DNA of 64,000 nt from Hyphomonadaceae bacterium (GTDB lineage: Bacteria; Pseudomonadota; Alphaproteobacteria; Caulobacterales; Hyphomonadaceae). The stretch lies in the NCBI GenBank assembly GCA_028285145.1, contig JANQQC010000010.1:180124-244123 (forward strand), read 5' to 3'. Shown here piece after piece: positions 1-7,901 of this stretch. The notes beneath the pieces were generated by a model. The model saw only the letters and a program-made list of their open reading frames with translations. It was not told where the DNA came from and did not search any database. The translations under genes were made by a program, and so were the position numbers. Position 1 is the stretch's first letter. The number at the start of each line of letters is the position of its first letter.

Positions 1-640
1 GATCGGGGCACGCCGAGGCAAAGCCCATTCCACCAATCAGGGTTCGGTCGAAGGTCTTATGGTAACTTCGAAACTGGGACTCATGAAGGTGTATGGCGCG
101 AACGCTAGGAAACGGGTTAATAACGTTCCAACCATGGATCGCAGCCTCATAGATGATCTTGTTATCGCAACGCGGCACACCGAGTGGAAAATCGACAGCC
201 TTGGCGAACTCCGGGGTCACCGTGCTGCCGGTTTCTATCGCCCAGACATCCTGAGACCATTTCGGATCGGGATGCGGTTTGAGGCTATCACTTAGTTTTT
301 CATGACGAGAGAGCGCTACGAAACGGTCATCCTGTTCGAACACGGACTTCAACTTGGAAACGGTGTCGTCGAACAGTATATCAGTGTTGCTCAAAACTGA
401 GATGTGGCGTTCGGGAAGACTAAGCGCAAACTCCAGCCAGTCCCGATAGGTCAATCGCCCCTCAATATCAACAATCCTAACCTTGTGGTGTTCGATGGAT
501 GGCGCGTGAGCATCGTCAACAAACAGAGTGATTTCGTCGATCAGCGGATTAGCGATGTTGCCGACGAGACATTGATCAAACTCTGCCTGACGATCATCAT
601 TCGCTGATCGGAAATACGGCGTACAAAGATGAATTTTCAT
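1..640 (-). CDS. Glycosyltransferase-like protein, 3' end outside window
   Basis: An open frame reads leftwards from ATG at 640 to the window edge without a stop (about 213 codons), so the C-terminus is missing. The protein begins MKIHLCTPYFRS and has a central SNTDILFDD stretch (about residues 84-92) and a later WSQDVWAI segment. This pattern of a beta-alpha start followed by an acidic D-x-x-x-D element recalls nucleotide-sugar glycosyltransferases of the GT-A fold, but no family can be named with certainty. Its ATG overlaps the TGA of the upstream methyltransferase gene (ATGA, 637-640), which suggests translational coupling in a leftward operon. A role in surface-glycan synthesis or modification is inferred from that context. 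Confidence 0.6.
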   Translation of the reverse strand, partial: MKIHLCTPYFRSANDDRQAEFDQCLVGNIANPLIDEITLFVDDAHAPSIEHHKVRIVDIEGRLTYRDWLEFALSLPERHISVLSNTDILFDDTVSKLKSVFEQDDRFVALSRHEKLSDSLKPHPDPKWSQDVWAIETGSTVTPEFAKAVDFPLGVPRCDNKIIYEAAIHGWNVINPFPSVRAIHLHESQFRSYHKTFDRTLIGGMGFASACPD

Positions 641-1914
641 TCTTCGGTGTCCGCTTTGTAGTACCAGTCATCAAAGCGAACTTCCTTTCGAAGATATCCG
701 TGCGAAGACATTAGATCGAATATCTTTTCGCGATCCTCGGTGAAGTTGTGCTCTACGGACCACATCTGCACGTCCCATGAATCAAACGGGAAAGCGCTGA
801 GAATGTCTAACTCATTCCCCTCTGTATCGACACTGATGTAATCGATCTTCCTGGGTGCCTTGTTTTGCTTGAGGAAATCGTCAAGCGACAAGGTGGTCAA
901 TACGAGAACAGCTTCAGGGAGTTCGGCATATGACGCCCGCCTGTGCGCATGTCGATCCCGGCCAATATAGTCCTTTATGCCTCCGAACTCATCGGCCATC
1001 ACAAACTCGACTTTGTCGCCCGTACGACCCGCAATGCAGGTATCGAGTGTTTTGCCGGATCGGTTCTTCTGAAGCTCAGCAAAGTACTCAGGATTCGGTT
1101 CCGCCAGAAGACCGCTCCAGTCAAAATGCTTCTCCAGAACGAACGTGTTGCTGAGCAGAACCCCGTCAGTGGCACCGAATTCTACGAAAAACCCGTCTCG
1201 TTTGTAACCAGTCCGTTCAAGCACCCACAGATCCTGACCAAGCTGAGATGTGCTGAACCGCTTAGCTCGCTCGGCATCAGACTGCGCACCAACCTCGGCA
1301 ACCTGCCCCAATTGTCCTCTGGCTTGTGAAAGAGCGAGCTGCTGCCGGATTTGTATCAACTCGGATTTCAGTATGTTCACGCGATGCCGGTTCACGTGAC
1401 CAAGCGGCTGATCGATCACTGCCTCCAAGTCTTCGCCAACAAGCTGGGCTGCCATATGGAGCAGTCCTAGTTCCGTGAGTTCCTTAGACAGCCTGGCTTC
1501 TGCTTTCGCGCGCGCTGCTTCGCCAGAAATGGGATCGACTGTCTGGGTGATGTGGTCACGGGCGCGAACGGCATCCCCAGCAATAACAGCCATCCGAGCC
1601 ATAGTTAGATGTGCACAGGAAAGCAGAACGCGGGTCAGGTAGTTCTCGGAGCAGCCCCATTCCACCGCTCTTGTGGTCCATTCCTCAGCGGTTGGGTGAT
1701 CGTCGGAGAACTGATGGGCGCATGCGATGTGAGCTGCAATCATGCCTCGGTCAGGCACCTTCGATACAAATGCTTCATCATAGGCAGCCAGCAAAGCCCA
1801 CTCACCAGCCAGCCAAAGGTCCACACTCTTCTTCAGGTTCAACGGCTCAGAGCCTGCCTGATTTGCACTTTTGGTAGAGTCAGCCGTTGCGGCCTTTTTC
1901 GAACGCGTCGTCAT
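637..1914 (-). CDS. FkbM family methyltransferase with helical N-terminal half
   Basis: A 425-residue protein. Residues about 220-420 carry the FkbM fold: SQLGQD (223-228), the SAM-binding motif FVEFGATDG (243-251), and a late DYISVDTEGNELDIL segment. FkbM proteins are SAM-dependent O-methyltransferases often found in glycan, lipopolysaccharide and secondary-metabolite clusters. The first 215 residues are Ala-rich and helical, possibly TPR-like (repeated Ala/Leu helices around 35-170), with no recognised catalytic motif. This extension roughly doubles the usual FkbM length. The gene starts one base after the stop of the upstream gene and its own stop overlaps the next start, so it belongs to the leftward operon. 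The substrate is unknown; a surface-sugar hydroxyl is an inference. Confidence 0.8.
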   Translation of the reverse strand: MTTRSKKAATADSTKSANQAGSEPLNLKKSVDLWLAGEWALLAAYDEAFVSKVPDRGMIAAHIACAHQFSDDHPTAEEWTTRAVEWGCSENYLTRVLLSCAHLTMARMAVIAGDAVRARDHITQTVDPISGEAARAKAEARLSKELTELGLLHMAAQLVGEDLEAVIDQPLGHVNRHRVNILKSELIQIRQQLALSQARGQLGQVAEVGAQSDAERAKRFSTSQLGQDLWVLERTGYKRDGFFVEFGATDGVLLSNTFVLEKHFDWSGLLAEPNPEYFAELQKNRSGKTLDTCIAGRTGDKVEFVMADEFGGIKDYIGRDRHAHRRASYAELPEAVLVLTTLSLDDFLKQNKAPRKIDYISVDTEGNELDILSAFPFDSWDVQMWSVEHNFTEDREKIFDLMSSHGYLRKEVRFDDWYYKADTEE

Positions 1915-1915
1915 C

Positions 1916-2866
1916 TCAACGCTCGCGGTCGTCCAGCAGCATGTTTCTCAGCAATGAGAGTTGCGCTTCGGCGCGATTGAGCTCCCGATCAAAAAGCAGC
2001 TTCCGATCCACCGCATCCACTGGATTGGCCTCTAGCTCTGAAATCGTCTTTTTCAACGCGTCGATTTCCGCCTTCTGCCTCGCATTTTCCTTTGAGAGAT
2101 CTATGACGCTTTTTTCGTGCGATGCTCGGGCTGCTTCCTTCTTTGCAACACTCGCTTCCAACATTTCCACACGTTCGTGCAAATTCCCATTTTGCTCGAG
2201 CTCGAGCTTCAGCTGAGATATTGTTCGTAAGTCACCCGGAGACCGGCCAGAGCGAGCCGTCAGTGTGCGCCACTCGCCATCGCTTTCCACGCTCAGTTCG
2301 AAACCCGCTTCCCGCAGGAACTCCTCAATCTCCGCCGCACTGGCCGCTCCCTCATAAAGGGCGTCTACCGAAGCTGTGACTTTCAAATGTGAGAAGAGTT
2401 GTAGAAGACCGTGAGACTGCAAACGCTGCAGGATTGCACGCTCCTCTCCTGGCGTATCAACAAAGAGCCCATTCTTTTCAAACGGATCGAGTTCAAGTTC
2501 TTCAATCAAAGTGGAAGCTGGCAGGGTCTTTACGTTTGCGCCACGGACGACCTTAAGACCAGGATAGCGCTCTGCGAGGAGGCTTGGTTCACGGATGCTG
2601 CTCACCCGTTCAAGATTGTAAATGCGAAGTTCTGCATCTTTCTCGACGCCAGCCACCGCTGCCTCGACCACTTCGATGCTTACTGGCTCATTGTGACCCG
2701 AGGCCGCAAGCTTGCGAAGTGAAGCGGCCGCCAAACGATCAGCGTCCACCAGAACAATGCGGCTGGTGCCAGACAGTCGGTGTCGTTTCAATTCCCGCCC
2801 TCGGCCTGCTCCGATATGGACAACGGCCTCAAGTCCATAATCAATGACGCTGTCTTCAGTAGTCAT
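1916..2866 (-). CDS. Methyltransferase-like protein with C-terminal coiled coil
   Basis: A 316-residue protein. The N-terminal two thirds contain VVHIGAGRGREL near residue 15 followed by an acidic strand end (VLVDAD), which resembles motifs I and II of a Rossmann SAM-dependent methyltransferase of the FkbM type. The downstream LFVDTPGEERAIL segment matches where FkbM proteins carry VDTEGxE. Residues about 215-310 form a long charged coiled coil (many E, K and L heptads). The combination of an FkbM-like domain with a coiled coil suggests a scaffolded enzyme or a non-catalytic partner; activity cannot be judged. An AAGG ribosome-binding site lies 8 bases before the ATG. The gene is followed after one base by the FkbM gene. 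Confidence 0.6.
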   Translation of the reverse strand: MTTEDSVIDYGLEAVVHIGAGRGRELKRHRLSGTSRIVLVDADRLAAASLRKLAASGHNEPVSIEVVEAAVAGVEKDAELRIYNLERVSSIREPSLLAERYPGLKVVRGANVKTLPASTLIEELELDPFEKNGLFVDTPGEERAILQRLQSHGLLQLFSHLKVTASVDALYEGAASAAEIEEFLREAGFELSVESDGEWRTLTARSGRSPGDLRTISQLKLELEQNGNLHERVEMLEASVAKKEAARASHEKSVIDLSKENARQKAEIDALKKTISELEANPVDAVDRKLLFDRELNRAEAQLSLLRNMLLDDRER

Positions 2867-2893
2867 TTGTTTGCCTTGGCAGGAGTTTACAGC

Positions 2894-4096
2894 CTATGCG
2901 CCAGTGGCGCGCGCCTCGTTCTGTCCGTACTGGATATAATGAATTAGCGGGTTAATGCCGACCGCAGAAACGTCCGGGTTCGATTTCAGGTAATTCGCGG
3001 AGTTGAATTTCGGCGACGGTGAACGGCCTTCGCGCCCGCCGAAACGGATGAAGTGCACTGCCGGATCAAGGCGCGATGTCGCGATATCGGGATATTTGTT
3101 CTGATACCACTGTGCATCAAACAATGGAGACTTCCGAAGCATGGCAACTTGTCGCCGCTCGGTAAAAACGCCGCGAAGGCTTTTCAGCCGCTTTCCGCTG
3201 CGAGAAAACAGCCTGATCGGCGCACTGATCTTCCAGGACGTGCTTTGCCGTAGCGCGTTTATCTCGTGGCGAGCACTCTCAAGCTCGGCAGAGACTCGCG
3301 TTAATTCAGCTTTGTCACCGACACCCTTAGCCATCTTGTAGTAGCTCTCGGCCTTGTATTGCACCAATCGCAATTGCTCGCTCACCAGAGCGCATTGGCG
3401 TCGAAGCTCATCGACCTCGCTGGCCTGCTCAGCCAGCAGCCGAAGCTTATCTAGAGCTGCCTCGCCGATCGTCGGCATCTGAAGCTCGCGATCTCCGAAG
3501 GCGTCCGCTCGCGCCATCAACTCCTCAGTCAATGCCCGAATATCATCAGTCGACGCCACGAAATGGGCTGAGATGGCGCTCTCCAGCGCCGGAGCGCTGA
3601 CAGCCTGCACATCGACATCGACGCCGAAGTGCGTCTCGCAATAGTACACAAATGCCTCGGGGGCGTGAGTGACATCAGCGGCATTTATCACCCGGATGGA
3701 GTTGGCACCGGAGTTCGCTGCTTCCAGCAGGCGCGTGGAAGCCGTTATCCATTCCTCACCAGCGACAGCAAGCTTCTCGCCGGCAGATATACGGCCCGCG
3801 ATGTAAGCGACAGGATCCTCATAGATCAGAAGTGCTTCAACACCGGTCTCCTTCGCGAGCGCTTCCCAAACCGGCCATGCACGGCGCTCACCGAGAACGG
3901 CGACCGCAGCCGGACCAACTTCTGAAAAGACTTCGCGCGCATGAGTGAGGTCAGACGCGGAGATGTGCTCGCCCGCCGCACTTAAGCCAGCCGGCGCAAG
4001 ATCGCGAAAGCCTAGAACGGGTCGCTTACCCTTCAAACCCAATGAGACAGAAGCGTGAGGCGTCGACTTGCCACCGATGCCAATTACAAGTCGCAT
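2894..4096 (-). CDS. Multidomain coiled-coil protein with tandem NPDV repeats
   Basis: A 400-residue protein and the first gene of the leftward operon. The N-terminal 200 residues begin MRLVIGIGGKS and include LLIYEDPVAYIAGRI; this looks like an alpha/beta domain, possibly a remote sulfotransferase or P-loop relative, but the P-loop is not canonical and the family is unknown. Residues about 215-285 are a coiled coil that ends in a TSWKISAPIRLFSR-type segment often seen in large polysaccharide glycosyltransferases. Residues 325-362 and 363-396 are two tandem repeats built around YPDI/NPDV, a central HF/HY and a GREGR/GQNEAR end, again a hallmark of glycan-cluster proteins. An AAGGT site lies 8 bases before the start. 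The function is not known. Confidence 0.6.
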   Translation of the reverse strand: MRLVIGIGGKSTPHASVSLGLKGKRPVLGFRDLAPAGLSAAGEHISASDLTHAREVFSEVGPAAVAVLGERRAWPVWEALAKETGVEALLIYEDPVAYIAGRISAGEKLAVAGEEWITASTRLLEAANSGANSIRVINAADVTHAPEAFVYYCETHFGVDVDVQAVSAPALESAISAHFVASTDDIRALTEELMARADAFGDRELQMPTIGEAALDKLRLLAEQASEVDELRRQCALVSEQLRLVQYKAESYYKMAKGVGDKAELTRVSAELESARHEINALRQSTSWKISAPIRLFSRSGKRLKSLRGVFTERRQVAMLRKSPLFDAQWYQNKYPDIATSRLDPAVHFIRFGGREGRSPSPKFNSANYLKSNPDVSAVGINPLIHYIQYGQNEARATGA

Positions 4097-4338
4097 TACG
4101 ATACCTTTTAGTCCCTTAGCCGGCCGTTCTGGACCATTATTCCAAGGACTCTCGCCGTCCTCGTCCCAGCCCTAACAACAGCCTGAGGGCGTTTAAAATA
4201 GACTCTGAGCGTCGTCCAGTGCACCTGAAACATCAACACCCTCAGAAAACGTCTAGTGTTGCCGTCAACCGCATGTCGACTTCGATCCACAACACTGTTA
4301 GCACGCTGCGGCAATGAGCGCGCAGAGGGAGATCGAGT
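4097..4338. promoter_or_regulatory. Divergent intergenic region of the methyltransferase cassette
   Basis: These 242 bases separate the leftward four-gene operon (start at 4096) from the rightward methyltransferase operon (start at 4339), so both promoters must lie here or immediately adjacent. No convincing promoter, hairpin or operator was identified by eye. A stop codon at 4315-4317 in the frame of the right-hand gene shows that the gene cannot start further left. Confidence 0.4.
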
Positions 4339-5043
4339 TTGCGTCACCCGACGAAAGACGACTGCTTCAAAAAGCTTCGCGAGATCGGTGTTCCGATCGG
4401 ATCGATTCTGGATGTTGGGGTCAAGACCTGCACCTACGAACTGGTTCGCTGTTTCCCCGATAAGCCTCATCTTCTGATGGAACCTATCGTTGAATATCTT
4501 GATGAAATGCGCGCCAATTACGAGCGGGCGAGAATCGACCACGAAGTGATCACCGCAGCTATGGGCGATCGTGACGGTGAGGTCCGCCTCAAGACATCTA
4601 CCGTTTATGCAGACAAACCGATCAGTCACGCGCGAATCACGACCGACGGCGAGCCTGACGAGCAGCACCGTATCGTTCCAATAAGGCGGGTCGACTCGGT
4701 TGTGGCCGAGCGCTCGCTGCCAGAGCCGTTTATGCTGAAGATCGATGTGGATGGTGCCGAACTCATGGTGCTCAAGGGGGCAAGCGAGACGTTGTCGAAG
4801 ACAAGCGTCGTTGTGATCGAAACGGGCTACGCTAACCTTCTGGAGCGAGCCCAGGCTATTGCGGCAGCTGGCTTTGAAATCTTCGATATTGTCGACATCA
4901 GCTATTATGATGGCCGGTTTGTTCAGTCGGACATGGTGTTCGTTCGCAAAGACGTTCTTCGTGACAACGGTCTTGAGGTTTACGCGCGCGGTTTCGACGT
5001 CGAGAAATGGCAGCCTTACATGCCCGGTCGCCCGGATAGCTGA
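4339..5043 (+). CDS. FkbM family methyltransferase (paralogue A)
   Basis: A 234-residue FkbM protein. SILDVGVKTCTYEL (about residues 22-35) is motif I, LLMEPI follows as the acidic strand 2 end, and LKIDVDGAELMVLKGA (about 133-148) is the characteristic late FkbM signature. These enzymes transfer a methyl group from SAM to a hydroxyl, usually of a sugar. The start is TTG, because an in-frame stop lies at 4315-4317 and no ATG precedes motif I. The protein shares its overall plan and many segments (LREIGVP, KIDVDGAEL, YARGFDVEKW) with the product at 6610-7353, which marks a local duplication. It is followed after 4 bases by another methyltransferase gene in the same direction. Confidence 0.85.
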   Translation: MRHPTKDDCFKKLREIGVPIGSILDVGVKTCTYELVRCFPDKPHLLMEPIVEYLDEMRANYERARIDHEVITAAMGDRDGEVRLKTSTVYADKPISHARITTDGEPDEQHRIVPIRRVDSVVAERSLPEPFMLKIDVDGAELMVLKGASETLSKTSVVVIETGYANLLERAQAIAAAGFEIFDIVDISYYDGRFVQSDMVFVRKDVLRDNGLEVYARGFDVEKWQPYMPGRPDS

Positions 5044-5047
5044 CGAA

Positions 5048-5800
5048 ATGCCAAGCGAAACTCTACGAAACTACCAGCAGAAATTCTCTGACGTCGGCGG
5101 CTTTTTTGTTCCGTTGGCGATGGTGACCTGGGACTTCCTATTCACTGCGCAGTCCGAGATGGGCGTAAAAGGCGGCATGCTTGAGATCGGGGTGTTTCAG
5201 GGGAAGTCAGGCATATTGTCGTCAATGTATATGGCTCCGGAGGAGCCTGCATTCTTCCTGGATATCCACGAGGTGCCACAAGCACGCCAGCGGATCGCGG
5301 CAGTAAAATCGGAGAATGCTCATTTCCTGCAAATGAACTCCATAGATGCGCTGAGTGATGAGTACCTCGCTGAGATGCGCGGGACGTTACGCTGGGTCCA
5401 CATCGACGGCGAGCATACCGGCTATGCCACAAGAGCCGATCTTGATACCGCAGCCCACCTGTTGTCGGAGCGAGGAATCATTTGTGTCGATGATTTCTTC
5501 AGCTTCAAGTACCCGCAGCTGACTGCCGCGGTTTATCAGTTCCTGTTGGAGCACCCTTTCAAATTCAAAATGTTCCTCGCCTCCGGCAACAAGTGCTACA
5601 TTTGCAGAGCAAGTGCGTTTCAGGCCTATGACGATTACATTCGCGCTCAGGCGATCCAACGTATGCGACTTGCGGAAAATAAGTGGACGTTGACCCGGAC
5701 CAGCTACGTCCACGACTATGGCTGCTTCACGATCATTGCGAGAAACAAAGAGCGTGATTTCGTTGGCCTGGATCGCGACATCAATGCCGAAGTTTTTTGA
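5048..5800 (+). CDS. Class I SAM-dependent methyltransferase (Methyltransf_24 type)
   Basis: A 250-residue protein starting at ATG 5048, 4 bases after the upstream stop; the frame stays open upstream only because it overlaps the previous gene. MLEIGVFQGKSGILSS (about residues 43-58) is motif I, FFLDIHE is the strand 2 end, and WVHIDGEHTGYATRADL (about 117-133) with GIICVDDFF is typical of the Methyltransf_24 / CmcI-like group, in which the HxDG acidic site can bind a metal. Such enzymes modify sugars or small molecules. It sits between two FkbM methyltransferases and another class I methyltransferase. The substrate is unknown; glycan methylation is inferred from context. Confidence 0.75.
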   Translation: MPSETLRNYQQKFSDVGGFFVPLAMVTWDFLFTAQSEMGVKGGMLEIGVFQGKSGILSSMYMAPEEPAFFLDIHEVPQARQRIAAVKSENAHFLQMNSIDALSDEYLAEMRGTLRWVHIDGEHTGYATRADLDTAAHLLSERGIICVDDFFSFKYPQLTAAVYQFLLEHPFKFKMFLASGNKCYICRASAFQAYDDYIRAQAIQRMRLAENKWTLTRTSYVHDYGCFTIIARNKERDFVGLDRDINAEVF

Positions 5801-5822
5801 GCGTACCAAAAGGTTCAACTGA

Positions 5823-6578
5823 ATGATCTCCTACAGCCGCATCACTGATCACTACGAGCTTATCTGCAAGTATGAAGAAGAGTTTCCGGACGCGGCCGCA
5901 CCGCTGAAGATCCGCGGCATGCTCAAGGATTTTCAGAACCTGTTTGCGTTGGACCAAATCCTAACGCGCCTTCCCGACGGCGGTCGTCTGCTCGAGATTG
6001 GCGGCGGATCTTGTCTCATGATGCGATCTTTGAACAAAGCTCGCCCCGGCAAGTATGAATGCTGGAACCTTGATCCGCTCGACGGCTCAGGCAACGGACC
6101 CGTCTCAGAAACTCATGCTGTAGACGGCCAGACGCCAATGCGCTCGATCGCAGGCATCAATATCATTGAAGAACGCATTGGAGAGTTCTCGCCCACCCTG
6201 GAAAACGCATCCTTCGATCTGATCTTCAGTGTTTCAGTTATGGAACACATCCCGATCCGGGACTGGCCCAAATGCTTCGACGATATGCACAGATTGCTCA
6301 AACCAGGCGGCTTCGTCTGTCACGCAGTCGATCTGCACCCACTCGATTTGAGCACCGCCGAAGACAGGCTCATCATGCTGCGGCTCTCGCAGGACAAACT
6401 CTTCAAACCAGCAGAAACTGAGCCCGCACCATCTATTAGCGATGTGCGAAGCGATCCAGATACACTCTGCGTATCACCCTTCGAGTATGCGCGCTGGCTG
6501 CGCTACATGAACGAACCAGACGGCCCCTATCGCCGGGTTGCGTCAGGAAACTCAGTGTATGTGAAGTCGTCGGCCTGA
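5823..6578 (+). CDS. Class I SAM-dependent methyltransferase (Methyltransf_11 type)
   Basis: A 251-residue protein. RLLEIGGGSCLMM (about residues 55-67) is the glycine-rich SAM-binding motif I, FDLIFSVSVMEHIP (near residue 135) is the strand 4 region with the common MEH motif, and LLKPGGFVCHAVDLH is the post-motif strand 5. This is the Methyltransf_11/25 pattern found in sugar N-, O- or C-methyltransferases. The gene lies 22 bases downstream of the previous methyltransferase and 31 bases upstream of the second FkbM paralogue, in one rightward operon. Nothing in the sequence identifies the acceptor. Confidence 0.8.
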   Translation: MISYSRITDHYELICKYEEEFPDAAAPLKIRGMLKDFQNLFALDQILTRLPDGGRLLEIGGGSCLMMRSLNKARPGKYECWNLDPLDGSGNGPVSETHAVDGQTPMRSIAGINIIEERIGEFSPTLENASFDLIFSVSVMEHIPIRDWPKCFDDMHRLLKPGGFVCHAVDLHPLDLSTAEDRLIMLRLSQDKLFKPAETEPAPSISDVRSDPDTLCVSPFEYARWLRYMNEPDGPYRRVASGNSVYVKSSA

Positions 6579-6609
6579 TCGCCACGGAAACAGAAATCGA
6601 GTAGCAAAG

Positions 6610-7353
6610 ATGATCAAGCCTTTCAGAAAGCTCGTGCCAGATCGAAAACAATCGAGCGTTGGCCGACTTCCATTGAAGACGCAGTCTTTCCGCCGCCTGA
6701 AAGAGATGGGCGTTCCGGTTGAAACCGTTATAGATGTGGGGGTCCTCACTTGCACGGCACCGCTAATGCAAGAGTATCGGGACCGTCTGCATGTGCTCGT
6801 TGAACCCATTGAGGAGTTTGGCCCACGTATTCGCGAGACCTATGAAAAGGTCGGCGTGAAGCATGATCTCGTGATTGCTGCGATGGCCGCGCAAGACGGC
6901 GAGGTGGTCATGCAGACAAAGAGCGTTCGTGATGGCACAGCAATCACACATTCGCGTATTGTCGACAGCGATGGCGAGGGGACAGATTTCCGCCGTGTGG
7001 AAGCAAAAACGGTCGCAAGCCTTGTTGCCGAGCGTGGCTATCAAGGTCCGTTCCTTCTGAAGATAGATGTGGACGGGGCTGAACTTGATATTCTTAAAGG
7101 AGCACGCAGCATTCTCGATCAGTGCAGCATCATCTGCGTCGAGGTGGGCATCAAGAACATCGTTCAACGTGCCGACTTCATTGTTAAGGCTGGCTTCCAG
7201 CCCTTCGATCTTGTTGATCTTTGCTACTATGATCGGCGGCTTGTTCAGGCTGACATGATCTTTGTGAATGACCGAATGATCAAAGAGATGGATCTGGAAA
7301 TCTATCGCGACGGGTTCGACATCGACAAATGGGAAAACTTCGAGCCACACTGA
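6610..7353 (+). CDS. FkbM family methyltransferase (paralogue B)
   Basis: A 247-residue FkbM protein. TVIDVGVLTCTAPL (about residues 41-54) is motif I, LVEPIEEFG follows, and LLKIDVDGAELDILKGA (about 153-169) is the FkbM signature. It is closely similar in layout and sequence to the product at 4339-5043, including an IYRDGFDIDKWENF C-terminus, so the two are paralogues enclosing two unrelated methyltransferases. Relative to paralogue A it has an extra N-terminal segment rich in basic residues. It is the last methyltransferase of the rightward operon; the GtrA gene follows after 65 bases that contain a palindrome. Confidence 0.85.
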   Translation: MIKPFRKLVPDRKQSSVGRLPLKTQSFRRLKEMGVPVETVIDVGVLTCTAPLMQEYRDRLHVLVEPIEEFGPRIRETYEKVGVKHDLVIAAMAAQDGEVVMQTKSVRDGTAITHSRIVDSDGEGTDFRRVEAKTVASLVAERGYQGPFLLKIDVDGAELDILKGARSILDQCSIICVEVGIKNIVQRADFIVKAGFQPFDLVDLCYYDRRLVQADMIFVNDRMIKEMDLEIYRDGFDIDKWENFEPH

Positions 7354-7394
7354 GCTGAGAGAAGTCGTGGTCCAGTCTCCTACTGAGACCTGAA

Positions 7395-7408
7395 GTTGCT
7401 TAAGCAAC
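7395..7408. repeat. 14-bp perfect palindrome before the gtrA-like gene
   Basis: GTTGCTTAAGCAAC is fully self-complementary and ends directly beside the AGGGGG ribosome-binding site of the GtrA gene (start 7419). It could be an operator or a small RNA hairpin that affects ribosome access. No protein is known to bind it; the role is speculative. Confidence 0.35.
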
Positions 7409-7418
7409 AGGGGGACAC

Positions 7419-7862
7419 ATGAGCGAGCAAGGCCGAAGAGCTGTTGCAAAGCACGGCAAGCGAGCGGCAAAGTTCGCACTGGTTGGTGTATTGAATACCC
7501 TCGTGGACATACTGGTCTATGCGGGACTCTTGCTTGTGTCCTTCCACCCTTTGGTCGCCAACTTCGTCGCCTTTCTCGTCGCTAACATTCAAAGCTATTT
7601 CATCAATGCTCGCTTTACTTTTGCGACCAATGGAAAAGCTGCCAGCGTGTCTGTCTTCGGATATGCAAAGTATGCCCTGACGCATTCCTTCTCTCTGGCT
7701 GCTTCAACCATCGTTATCGCGGTCTTGGCCTCACGCATCGGTGCCATCCCCGCCAAGCTCGTAGCGGTGCTTTTGACCTTCGGTGTGAACTATGTGGCGA
7801 GTTCCGCACTGGTCTTTAGAGGATCGACGACGTCTACAAAACGACCGGAACAGACGAAGTAA
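7419..7862 (+). CDS. gtrA: GtrA-like membrane protein
   Basis: A 147-residue protein with four hydrophobic segments (about residues 15-35, 40-60, 80-100 and 105-130) and the GtrA signature FALVGVLNTLVD near the N-terminus. An SYFINARFTF segment between helices 2 and 3 is also typical. GtrA proteins are thought to flip undecaprenyl-phosphate-linked glucose across the inner membrane for O-antigen glucosylation. An AGGGGG site 5 bases before the ATG supports the start. The next gene encodes the membrane glucosyltransferase and the convergent gene beyond it encodes GtrB, which completes the three-protein set. Confidence 0.85.
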   Translation: MSEQGRRAVAKHGKRAAKFALVGVLNTLVDILVYAGLLLVSFHPLVANFVAFLVANIQSYFINARFTFATNGKAASVSVFGYAKYALTHSFSLAASTIVIAVLASRIGAIPAKLVAVLLTFGVNYVASSALVFRGSTTSTKRPEQTK

Positions 7863-7901
7863 AGAAGCGTCAGGTTCTGCCCCTAACACCCAAGGTTACA
7901 G

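Noticed and set aside
59..607. Two short plus-strand frames at the left edge (59-295 and 404-607)
   Set aside because: The minus strand is open through this whole stretch from a good ATG at 640 that is coupled to the upstream gene.
4108..4668. A 186-residue minus-strand frame opposite the first right-hand FkbM gene
   Set aside because: The FkbM protein on the plus strand is strongly supported; the opposite frame has no known motif.
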